Assembly (NCBI GenBank): GCA_965207275.1
Contig: CBDBMH010000002.1
Location: 124,001 to 188,000 of the forward strand
DNA: 64,000 nucleotides
Origin: Bin22 sp965207275
Lineage (GTDB): Bacteria; Chloroflexota; Dehalococcoidia; Lucifugimonadales; UBA3495
Reading direction: 5' to 3'
Position numbers and translations under genes: made by a program. The notes beneath the pieces were generated by a model. That model had not been told where the DNA came from, ran no database searches, and saw nothing but the letters and a program-made list of their open reading frames with translations. Shown piece by piece: positions 43,331 through 51,003 of this stretch (positions within the stretch are counted from its first letter, which is position 1; each line of letters opens with the position of its first letter).

Positions 43331-45018
43331 ACCATAGCAGCAAGGAAGGCAAGATCAAAAAGCGCGAGTTTGTACCCCTGACCCCGGCGGCGCTGTACGC
43401 CCGGGTGTCCAGCGACCGCCAGGACGTGGACCTCTCCGTGGCCGCCCAATTGCGGGCGCTGAGGGACTACGCCAAGGCCAACGGCTACTCCATCGCCCGC
43501 GAGTACGTGGACGAGGCCGAGAGCGGTCGCATCGCCGACCGGCCCCAGTTCCGGGAGATGATCGACGAGGGCAGCAAGCCCAAGGCCCCCTTCCAGGTGA
43601 TTCTTGTCTGGAAGTTCAGCAGATTCACCCGCAAAAGGGAACACGCCGTGGCCTTCAAGGCCCAGTTGCGGCGCAAGGGCATCCGCGTGGTGTCCATCAC
43701 CGAGCAGGCCGAGGACAACGCCACCGGTCGGCTGCTGGAGGGCATCATCGAGTCGGTGGACGAATATTACAGCGAGAATCTTGGGCAGGAGGTTGTGCGG
43801 GGAATGCGGGAGGCGGCGTCCCGCGGTTTCTTCCTGGGCTCCAAGGCTCCCTTCGGCTACACCCGCGTCAAGGTCAGCGACGGAATGAAGGAGCGTCCCA
43901 CCCTGGAGGTGGACCCAGTGGCCGCTCCCATCGTCAAGGAGATATTCGAGAGTTCCCGCCGGGGCAACGGCTTGGCGGAAATCTGCAAGGACCTGAACGG
44001 GCGGGGCATCACCAACAAGGGCAAACGCTGGCAGAAGAACGTCATCCACTACCTGCTGACCAACGAAGCCTACACGGGGACGGCGGTGTGGGGCGTCAAG
44101 CGCAAGGACGAGAAGGCGGGAGAGCCGGTAAGGGTGGAGAACGCCTGGCCCGCCCTGGTTTCAAGGGAGCTGTTCGACGCGGTGCAGCAGGGACTCCACC
44201 AGCGGGCGCCCACGGTGCAGCGGCCCGCGCGGGTGGGCAGCCAGTACCTTTTGAGCGGGCTGCTGCGTTGCGGGGTGTGCGGCAGGTCCTACTCGGCCCA
44301 GGGAGCCAAGAGCGGCCAGTTCGCTTACTACGTCTGCTCCAGCCTGTTCCGCGAGGGAGCCGGAGCCTGCACCGCCCGCTACCTGAACGCCGCCAAGGTC
44401 GAGGACCTGGTGATCGAGAAAGTGAGGGAGCGGATTCTGACCGAGGAGACCATCACCGAACTGGTGACCCTGGTAGCCGAGGAGATCGACGCTTTGGCCG
44501 GCGAGGTCAACGGCAGACTGACCGCCATCAACAGCGAGCTTAGCGACGTGGAGACTAGGCTGGAGAACCTCTACCAGGCGCTGGAGACCCAGCAGTTGCC
44601 CATCGAAGTCCTCTCGCCCCGCATCCTGTCCCTGAAGAGCCGCCAGGACCAGCTTACGGCGGCCAGGGAGGAGGCCGAGTTCCAGCTTGAGCAGCGGCGG
44701 GCGGAGTTGCCCACGTCCAAGGAGATCAAGGGGTACGTGGCGGACTTCCGCGCACTCTTCCAGGACGGCACTTTCCCGGAGCGGAAGGCCCTGATACGGA
44801 ACTTCGTGCAGGGCATCGAGATCGTGGGGGACGAGGCGGTCCTGACGTATACTATCCCCATGCCGCAGGACGGGATTACGTCGGAATCGGCCTCGGTTCT
44901 TGATTTTGTCCAGTCCGGCCCACCAGACTTGACGGTAGGCAGTACCGAGGAGTGGAGAGCCACTTCCTCGGTATCCGTTCCCCCTATAGGACTATCTTCG
45001 GGCATGGGGATTGTATAG
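43327..45018 (+). CDS. Large serine recombinase (left arm)
   Basis: 563 aa, start overlapping the RHH stop. Resolvase domain with YARVSSDRQ, where Ser28 is the probable nucleophile, a recombinase domain, and a zinc-ribbon: CGVCGRSY ... YYVCSS ... C, followed by a coiled-coil motif and C-terminal YTIPMPQD. It is closely similar to the opposing recombinase, including VWKFSRFTRKREHAVAFK in both. Its last ~45 codons lie on the antisense of the partner's end. Such enzymes carry out site-specific integration or excision in Dehalococcoidia and related groups. Confidence 0.92.
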   Translation: MNHSSKEGKIKKREFVPLTPAALYARVSSDRQDVDLSVAAQLRALRDYAKANGYSIAREYVDEAESGRIADRPQFREMIDEGSKPKAPFQVILVWKFSRFTRKREHAVAFKAQLRRKGIRVVSITEQAEDNATGRLLEGIIESVDEYYSENLGQEVVRGMREAASRGFFLGSKAPFGYTRVKVSDGMKERPTLEVDPVAAPIVKEIFESSRRGNGLAEICKDLNGRGITNKGKRWQKNVIHYLLTNEAYTGTAVWGVKRKDEKAGEPVRVENAWPALVSRELFDAVQQGLHQRAPTVQRPARVGSQYLLSGLLRCGVCGRSYSAQGAKSGQFAYYVCSSLFREGAGACTARYLNAAKVEDLVIEKVRERILTEETITELVTLVAEEIDALAGEVNGRLTAINSELSDVETRLENLYQALETQQLPIEVLSPRILSLKSRQDQLTAAREEAEFQLEQRRAELPTSKEIKGYVADFRALFQDGTFPERKALIRNFVQGIEIVGDEAVLTYTIPMPQDGITSESASVLDFVQSGPPDLTVGSTEEWRATSSVSVPPIGLSSGMGIV

Positions 45019-46502
45019 CGCACCACCGCTCCGCCGGGCTGCACCACGATCTCCTTGACGAAGGACTCGATGAAGGCCCGCCGCTCGGTGAGCTCGCTCT
45101 CGTTCAGGAACTCGCTCAGGTCCTGGCAGTAGGCGGTAATGGTTTCCACGTCGTCCAGCACCACCCGCCGCTGGGACAGCAGAATCCTGGCCTCCTCCGC
45201 TGCCGCCACAAGTTTCTCCTGGCGCTCCCGGTGATCCCGGATGCGGGGCTTGAAGTCCTCGATGTCCAGGTCGGTGGTCTCCGCCAGGTTGTAGAGCCGC
45301 TCCAGCCGCCGCTTCACGTCGGCCAACTCCGCCTCGGCGGTCTCCAGCCGCTGGCGCTGCTCCCGGGCTATCCCGTCCATCTCCTCGTCCACCAGCTTGA
45401 CCAGTTCCCTGATGTTGGACTCGGTGAGTACGTTCTCCCGGATCTTCCCCACCACCATCTCCTCGAAGCGCCTTGCGTTCAGCCTGGGACAGTCGCAGGC
45501 CCCGCTGCCCCGCTTCATCAGGGACTGGCAGACGTAGTAGGCGAACTGCCCGCCCTTGGAGTCCTGGCCCGACATGGCTCGTTCACAGGTCTTGCACTTG
45601 ACCAGGCCGCTGAGGAGGTAGGAGCTTCCCACCCGGCGGGGATGCGCCTTCCTGGGGGCGCGGGAGCTCATCTGCTTGTTCACCTTGCGGAACTGGGTCT
45701 TGGTGACGAGGGCGGGAAATGCCTTCTCCACCCGCACCGGCTCTCCCTTGTCATTGGCGCCACCACCCCAGAGAAGTGTTCCGGTGTAAGCCTGGTTTTT
45801 CAGGATGATGTGGACGCCGTTCTTGGACCAGGGCCTGCCGGTGGGGTTGGCGATGCCCTCATCGTTCAGGGTGCGGGTGATCTCCAGGATGCCCCTGCCC
45901 GACTCGGCCATATCGAAGATGCGCTTGACTATGGGGGAGGTGTCCGGGTTGGGTTCCAGGGTGGGGCGCTTCTTGGCCCCGTCCTGGACCATCAACTTGC
46001 GATAGCCGTAGGGGACCCGGCTGGCGACCCAGAAGCCCCGGGAGGCGGCCTCTCTCATACCCCGCCTGACTTCTTCCGCAAGATTTTCCGAGTAAAATTC
46101 GTCCACGGACTCGATGATGGCCTCCATCAGCTTGCCGGTGGGGGAGTCGTCGGCGTGCTCGGTGATGGATACGACGCGGACGCCCTTGCGCCGCAGCATG
46201 GACTTGAAGGCCACGGCGTGCTCGCGCTTGCGGGTGAACCTGCTAAATTTCCAGACAAGAATTTCCTTAAACGGGGCCTCAGGCTTGTTGGCCTCGTCCA
46301 GCATCCTGCGGAACTGGGGCCTATCGGCGATCCTGCCGCTTTCGGCCTCGTCCACGTACTCGCGGGCCACGGAGTAGCCGTTGCGCTCGGCGTAGTCCCT
46401 GAGCGCCCGCATCTGAGCGGCCACGGACAGGTCCACGTCCTGGCGGTCGCTGGAGACCCGGGCGTAGAGGGCCGCCGGTATCAGGTCAATTCCATTACTC
46501 AT
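44571..46502 (-). CDS. Large serine recombinase (right arm), with antisense C-terminal extension
   Basis: 643 aa from ATG 46500-46502 (GAGGTG ~7 nt upstream, and overlapping the RHH stop). Ser17 of YARVSSDRQ is the probable nucleophile; a recombinase domain, zinc-ribbon (CKTCERAM ... YYVCQS ... CDCP) and coiled coil follow. After YTIPMPED and SVLPTVKSGGPDW the frame stays open for about 115 further codons, running antisense through the partner gene's 3' end. The expected C-terminus of the family would be near 44870; the added Ser/Arg-rich tail is unlike the rest and may be a by-product of joining the two genes tail to tail. Confidence 0.9.
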   Translation of the reverse strand: MSNGIDLIPAALYARVSSDRQDVDLSVAAQMRALRDYAERNGYSVAREYVDEAESGRIADRPQFRRMLDEANKPEAPFKEILVWKFSRFTRKREHAVAFKSMLRRKGVRVVSITEHADDSPTGKLMEAIIESVDEFYSENLAEEVRRGMREAASRGFWVASRVPYGYRKLMVQDGAKKRPTLEPNPDTSPIVKRIFDMAESGRGILEITRTLNDEGIANPTGRPWSKNGVHIILKNQAYTGTLLWGGGANDKGEPVRVEKAFPALVTKTQFRKVNKQMSSRAPRKAHPRRVGSSYLLSGLVKCKTCERAMSGQDSKGGQFAYYVCQSLMKRGSGACDCPRLNARRFEEMVVGKIRENVLTESNIRELVKLVDEEMDGIAREQRQRLETAEAELADVKRRLERLYNLAETTDLDIEDFKPRIRDHRERQEKLVAAAEEARILLSQRRVVLDDVETITAYCQDLSEFLNESELTERRAFIESFVKEIVVQPGGAVVRYTIPMPEDSPIGGTDTEEVALHSSVLPTVKSGGPDWTKSRTEADSDVIPSCGMGIVYVRTASSPTISMPCTKFRIRAFRSGKVPSWKSARKSATYPLISLDVGNSARRCSSWNSASSLAAVSWSWRLFRDRMRGERTSMGNCWVSSAW

Positions 46503-46725
46503 CGATTTCACCTCGATCATTCTCTCCGGGTTCGGCCTGGCGTGATCGCAGCCGTTCAAGACGCTGCTCACGGCGCAGTTCTCGATCTTCCATGTACAGG
46601 CGGAGAGCCTCACGCACCAGTTCGCTCATGTCGCGGACCTCTTCCTCCTTCACCCGCTGCACCTGCTCGAACATCTCCGGCGGCAGCGAAAAGGTGATGG
46701 TCCTGGAAATGCGGCGTGGGGGCAT
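46495..46725 (-). CDS. CopG-type ribbon-helix-helix protein (right arm)
   Basis: 76 aa. ISRTITFSLPPEMFEQVQ and MSELVREALRLYMEDREL are RHH_1 features, parallel to the left-arm protein. The end overlaps the recombinase start by 8 nt. With its recombinase it forms the inverted copy of the left operon. Confidence 0.88.
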   Translation of the reverse strand: MPPRRISRTITFSLPPEMFEQVQRVKEEEVRDMSELVREALRLYMEDRELRREQRLERLRSRQAEPGENDRGEIDE

Positions 46726-46755
46726 GGCCTCTCACGTTGGCTACCCTATTATTAG

Positions 46756-46773
46756 TTTGTCTTACTATCCATC
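46756..46773 (-). promoter_or_regulatory. Promoter-proximal element of the right RHH-recombinase operon
   Basis: On the minus strand TGATGGATAGTAAGACAA, 17 of 18 positions identical to 43054-43071 and in opposite orientation, followed by TAATAAT as a possible -10. The two elements mark the outer ends of the whole mirror-image module. Confidence 0.65.
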
Positions 46774-47016
46774 ATCCCACGTCCGGCCTGCCCGGTCAAG
46801 GCCCGGCTGTCACCGCCCCGCCGCCGGAACCGCCACCGGGGCCTCGCCGTTCCTGCACCGCCTTCAACTCGTTGACCTACTCCGAGTTGCGACGCTGCTC
46901 GCACTCCAGGTGCTCTTGGAGAATTTCCACATCGATTTGTCGCCGGTATTCGAATCGGCGGTTCATCGGAAGGGAAATGCAATCTCGGACAGGCCCCCGC
47001 TCTCCTTGCTACTCCG

Positions 47017-47844
47017 TTACAGGTTGGGAAAGTATCTGGCTCCCAAGTAATCAAGGTATTCCGTATAGCCGGGTTCGTTCCAACCAGAGGCGAGTAACCG
47101 GCCATAAACCTCCTGGTAAGTTGACGCCTTGAATCTTGTCTCCTCTCCCACGCGATTGTTGAAGATTTCGACTTCCCGCCTGTGCGTTTCCAATCCGTCG
47201 CCGGGAAAGTCGAAGTACAGGTAATACAAGCTGAATCGATTGCCAAGGTTAGTGGCCAACCCCAGCGTGTGCTTCAGAAGCTGCCAAGGGTCCAGAAACT
47301 CAAACCGGTGCCGCCCTTCGTGCAGTGCTTCGGCAAACATTTGACATTCCGGTAGTCCCACGCTCGTCCAGAGACCCCCGGAACGGGGAAAGTACGACGG
47401 CTCGAACTTGGATTTGCCGACGGTTGAACGCTCCAAATGCTCGGTGAACTTGCTTTCCACTCCAATTATCGTCCCGGAACTCAGGGCTATTGCCACGTCC
47501 AGGTGGGGCGGAGTGCCACCCAGCCCGGTTGGGAACTGCGCCTCGAAATTCAAGGACTCACCTTTACCGGAGTCGATTTCCATCGCTGCCAATAGGATGG
47601 TACTGTCCTTGTTCGTCCAATAATCGAAGAAATTTGCCACCAGCGCCGAGGACGAATGCAGGGCCTTCATGTGTCCGGCCAGTTCCGACCCTGCCCCTTT
47701 TCCAAAAGCCTGCCGCGCGCGACCTGACAGGGGCCTTCGGAGGTTGGTTTCAACATCCGGCACGTAGCCCCTGGAGTCGAAAGACAGGCCCTTCGATTTC
47801 GCCCAGGCTTTCTGCAACAACCTTATTTCCTCGTGCGGGTTCAT
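47017..47844 (-). CDS. Putative PD-(D/E)XK restriction endonuclease (PGN_0703-like)
   Basis: 275 aa. The nuclease core is visible mid-protein: PPHLDVAIALSSGTIIGVESKFTEHL, with Asp and E-S-K spaced as in PD-(D/E)XK folds. The rest resembles PGN_0703-family putative restriction enzymes by memory (FEFLDPWQLLKHTLGLATNL and a following Y-x-Y-F-D-F-P segment). No methyltransferase neighbours it, so it may target modified or foreign DNA or belong to a broken system. Confidence 0.7.
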   Translation of the reverse strand: MNPHEEIRLLQKAWAKSKGLSFDSRGYVPDVETNLRRPLSGRARQAFGKGAGSELAGHMKALHSSSALVANFFDYWTNKDSTILLAAMEIDSGKGESLNFEAQFPTGLGGTPPHLDVAIALSSGTIIGVESKFTEHLERSTVGKSKFEPSYFPRSGGLWTSVGLPECQMFAEALHEGRHRFEFLDPWQLLKHTLGLATNLGNRFSLYYLYFDFPGDGLETHRREVEIFNNRVGEETRFKASTYQEVYGRLLASGWNEPGYTEYLDYLGARYFPNL

Positions 47845-48114
47845 TCAGGTGGTCTCCATCGAAGGTTCAACCGACAGTCTTGGAAATTGCCGGTCGCGAG
47901 AGAGTCGAGGCGGGTGAACAACCCGGCATCAAGAGGGTCCCCATCATCAGACCGAGGGTATTCAGGATGGCATTCCCTCGGCTCAGCTTTATCCCAACCC
48001 GAAGCGCGAATTATGGGGCCGATGATACCGTAGCTCGTCCGACCCGCACGCCAACCGGGGAGCCCCGCTTCCCTCCATTCGGAAATCCCCTCTTGACTTC
48101 GGGGATAGAGTAAC

Positions 48115-48999
48115 CTACCGATTGCCGGGATACTCGGCATGCGCCATGCCGATGAGTTCGTTAATGATGCTGCGGCGCTCCTCGTCTTCCAAATCCGGCT
48201 GTCTGACAGCGATGCGATAGAGCCGCCATCGCGTATCGTAGGCCAGAAGGTCGAGATTGCTCTCACTCAACCGGGACGACAACTCGTCGTCTTGTGGAAT
48301 TCGGAATCGGATGATCAAATGCGCTTTACGAGGGACAAAGGAGACGAAATTCTGCGCGGTGCTGCCTGGCATGGCGAGGCCTATGTAATGCTTGTTGAAC
48401 TTCGCTTCTATCCCCGGGACAACGACACGGATCATCTCGACTAGGCGATCAACCATGGATACGCACGCAGCCGATGACTTACGCTGCCAAGAAACTCGAT
48501 CAAAGACCTCACCCTCGTCCTCTTCATCGGTGCCCAACGACATTACGTCGAGGACTCTGGTCGCAATCAACGTAAACGCCCCGTTCACTTCCACTCCCCT
48601 CAGCTGGATGGCGATCAGCGGAATGAAACCGTTGAAAAGGGAAATCACATTCAGGAACCGGCTGGTGATGTCCTCGGCAACTATTACTGCCGTATGCTCG
48701 TACTGAGGATAACGCCGTCGTTCTATGTCCCAGTACTCGATGGTTCGTACCAGGTGGGTCTCGTCGGTTGCGCCAAGTTGAATCTCCACCTCGAACCGGG
48801 CAAGACTCTCCGGATCTCGCAATAGGAGGTCAAGCCGCCCACCGCTAGGCTGCCGCCGTTCGGAGTCGATGGCCTGCAGGTCTCCCATCCCGAGCAACGA
48901 CGGATCGTCCTGCAATCGTTGATGCAACCAACGCTCGTCGCGGGTCGGGTGACCCTTTAGGGATATGAACTTTGGCAGTACCAAATCAGGCATCGACAA
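48115..48999 (-). CDS. PD-(D/E)XK nuclease-like protein (DUF4268/DUF91-like)
   Basis: 294 aa, TTG at 48997-48999 with GGAGG 7 nt upstream (an ATG two codons later is the alternative). The core GRLDLLLRDPESLARFEVEIQ gives D...ExQ of the nuclease fold, followed by RTIEYWDIER, a pattern seen in DUF4268-like families. The C-terminal half is unassigned. It shares strand with the PGN_0703-like gene, with a 270-bp gap. Accessory, defence-like context. Confidence 0.7.
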   Translation of the reverse strand: MSMPDLVLPKFISLKGHPTRDERWLHQRLQDDPSLLGMGDLQAIDSERRQPSGGRLDLLLRDPESLARFEVEIQLGATDETHLVRTIEYWDIERRRYPQYEHTAVIVAEDITSRFLNVISLFNGFIPLIAIQLRGVEVNGAFTLIATRVLDVMSLGTDEEDEGEVFDRVSWQRKSSAACVSMVDRLVEMIRVVVPGIEAKFNKHYIGLAMPGSTAQNFVSFVPRKAHLIIRFRIPQDDELSSRLSESNLDLLAYDTRWRLYRIAVRQPDLEDEERRSIINELIGMAHAEYPGNR

Positions 49000-49347
49000 A
49001 GTTCCACCTCCTTGCGGTCTCGGGTATTAGCCTCGCTACATAGTTGCCAATTGATACCCTGCTCCACACTGGTCGGGTCAGTTCAGAATACCAGCCTTCC
49101 CGTTCAATCCAGCGATACGCCTGGGACCGGAACCACATGAGTCCAGTTTAAATGGTTGTTGGCGCGAAGGCATATGTGCTCTGTTTCGGGAAGTTGAAGA
49201 TTACAGGTTTCCTCTTGGCGGATGCTCCACAAGGGATTTTGCACGGGATTTTGAACGCCGGGACACCCGGCGTCAATTTGCCGTTCCCGGATTCCCCCAC
49301 CCTTACACTGTCGCTTGTGCAGGACTATCCAGCAGGATATTGTTGCC
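49000..49347. other. Intergenic region without recognised features
   Basis: Carries the SD of the nuclease-like gene at its left end. I see no other supported gene or repeat. Confidence 0.4.
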
Positions 49348-51003
49348 TTACTGGAAGAGGCACGTTGGCTCCAGCACCTCAGGGCTGCGCCACGCCTTTC
49401 CGAGGGGACCGACACGTTCCAGCAGCTCCACGTGGGACACCCACAACGGCACCTCCGCGCCGGTGCAGTCCATCTCCCGACGGGCCACGCCGTGGAAATT
49501 GGACTCCGCCAGTTCGTCGTCGAAGACGACCAGCACCAGGGGCCACTCCCCGTGGTCGTCGAGGGGCTGCTTGGACGAATAGAAGCGCAGGTATGGCGCC
49601 AGCCGGGCCGCCATGGTGCCGGGCCGGACGGCCCGGCGCTCCCACTCCAGGAAGAAGGGAAAGGCCTCGCCGTCCCGGCGCAGGATGCCGAAGGCGTCGG
49701 GGTGGATGGAGCGCAGCCTGCTCCGGTGCCGGAAGCGGCGGACCGCCCGGTGCGGCGGGTCGAACTGGACTACCCGGCAGCCTCGTTTACGGGCCTGCTC
49801 GGACATCCGGCCCAGGAACCGGTGCACCCCGTCGGTGTGCTCGATGGTGCGGGCCAGGGGGCGGCTGCGGGTCCCCGCGACGTCCCGCCAGTCCGCCGGG
49901 TATTCCCCGTTCGCTGACTCCACGCTCCACCGCCGCACCGCATCCGCCGCGGAACATCGGTCCCGGCGGGCGAGATAGGTCAATCCCCGGCGGGTGAGGG
50001 ACAGGCGGGAGCGGCCCGCCAGCCGGAACTTGGCCGCCAATCCCAGCCTTTCCAAGCGTGTGATGACCTGGGACAAGCCGGAGGGAGAAAGGCCGGTCAG
50101 CGATCTCAGGTCGCCGGCGGTGATCAGGGGCCACCCAGCCAAGCGGTCCAACACCCCCTTGTGCGATGCCTTGAGAACCACGGGGAGCAGGTGGCCTTGG
50201 GTGTTCTCCGGCTCCGGCGGGATGGAGAGGTCCCGGGGCGGCGACCTCCTGGAAAGCGGCGGTTCCACAGGCAGGTTGCCGCCGGGACGGAGACGCTCCA
50301 GCACCTCCTCCAGGGAGAGGACGGCTGGTCCGCTGGTGAGATGCCACACCGGGTCGCCGGAAAGAGCGTTGGCGGCGTCTTCCTCCACGGCCAGGAACGC
50401 GGGGCCGGGGTAGCGGGCCAAGAGGCGGCGGTCCTGTCGCAATCGCGCCCCGTCGGGCATGAGCGCCAACAGGGCGCGGGGCACGTCTTCCCTGGGGTCC
50501 AGCAGCCTGCGGAACCGCTCCGAAAAGGCGGTCCGGTCGGCGGCGGTGCCCTGCCGGATTACGCCCACCGTGCGGCCGCCGTCCATCACCAAGGCGGCGT
50601 CCAGGGCTGCACCCCGGTACCAGCGGAACCGGAAGCCCCCTTCCGCCGCCGCCACGCCCGAGGCCAGGCGGTAGACCACGGCCACGGCGTCCAGCCGCTC
50701 CAACAGCAGGCGCTGCCAGTGGGCCGACACCGGAAGCCGGCGCAGCAGGTGGTCCACCGGGATTTCGTCCATGCGGGCCAGGAGACCCGCTCCGCAGGCG
50801 GTGACGTGCCAGCGGCGGGTGCTGGCGGTGAGGGGACCGGCGTGCTGAACGAAGTCGGCCAGTCCCCCCTCCCGCAGGCGCATCAGGGCGTTATGGGCGG
50901 TGCGCTCGGTCAGGCCGGAGACGGCGGCCAATTCCAGCCGGTCCAGGAAGGGCATGGCCGCCAGCGCCCGCAGCGCCGCATCATCCGTGGCGAGGATGTT
51001 CAT
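49348..51003 (-). CDS. Replication-relaxation family protein, short form
   Basis: 551 aa; start overlaps the stop of the ATPase gene upstream (ATGA). N-terminal winged helix (LAAMPFLDRLELAAVSGLTE, RTAHNALMRLREGGLADFV) and a second one in the middle (DRLAGWPLITAGDLRSLTGL). The C-terminal nuclease-like domain has IHPDAFGILRR and FPFFLEWERRAVRPGTMAARL, matching HPDATFWLSY and YFLEFERRAVTPRRVRARL of the long paralogue at 35772. Coupling to a VirD4/TraG-like ATPase suggests DNA processing and transfer of an integrative element. Confidence 0.8.
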   Translation of the reverse strand: MNILATDDAALRALAAMPFLDRLELAAVSGLTERTAHNALMRLREGGLADFVQHAGPLTASTRRWHVTACGAGLLARMDEIPVDHLLRRLPVSAHWQRLLLERLDAVAVVYRLASGVAAAEGGFRFRWYRGAALDAALVMDGGRTVGVIRQGTAADRTAFSERFRRLLDPREDVPRALLALMPDGARLRQDRRLLARYPGPAFLAVEEDAANALSGDPVWHLTSGPAVLSLEEVLERLRPGGNLPVEPPLSRRSPPRDLSIPPEPENTQGHLLPVVLKASHKGVLDRLAGWPLITAGDLRSLTGLSPSGLSQVITRLERLGLAAKFRLAGRSRLSLTRRGLTYLARRDRCSAADAVRRWSVESANGEYPADWRDVAGTRSRPLARTIEHTDGVHRFLGRMSEQARKRGCRVVQFDPPHRAVRRFRHRSRLRSIHPDAFGILRRDGEAFPFFLEWERRAVRPGTMAARLAPYLRFYSSKQPLDDHGEWPLVLVVFDDELAESNFHGVARREMDCTGAEVPLWVSHVELLERVGPLGKAWRSPEVLEPTCLFQ

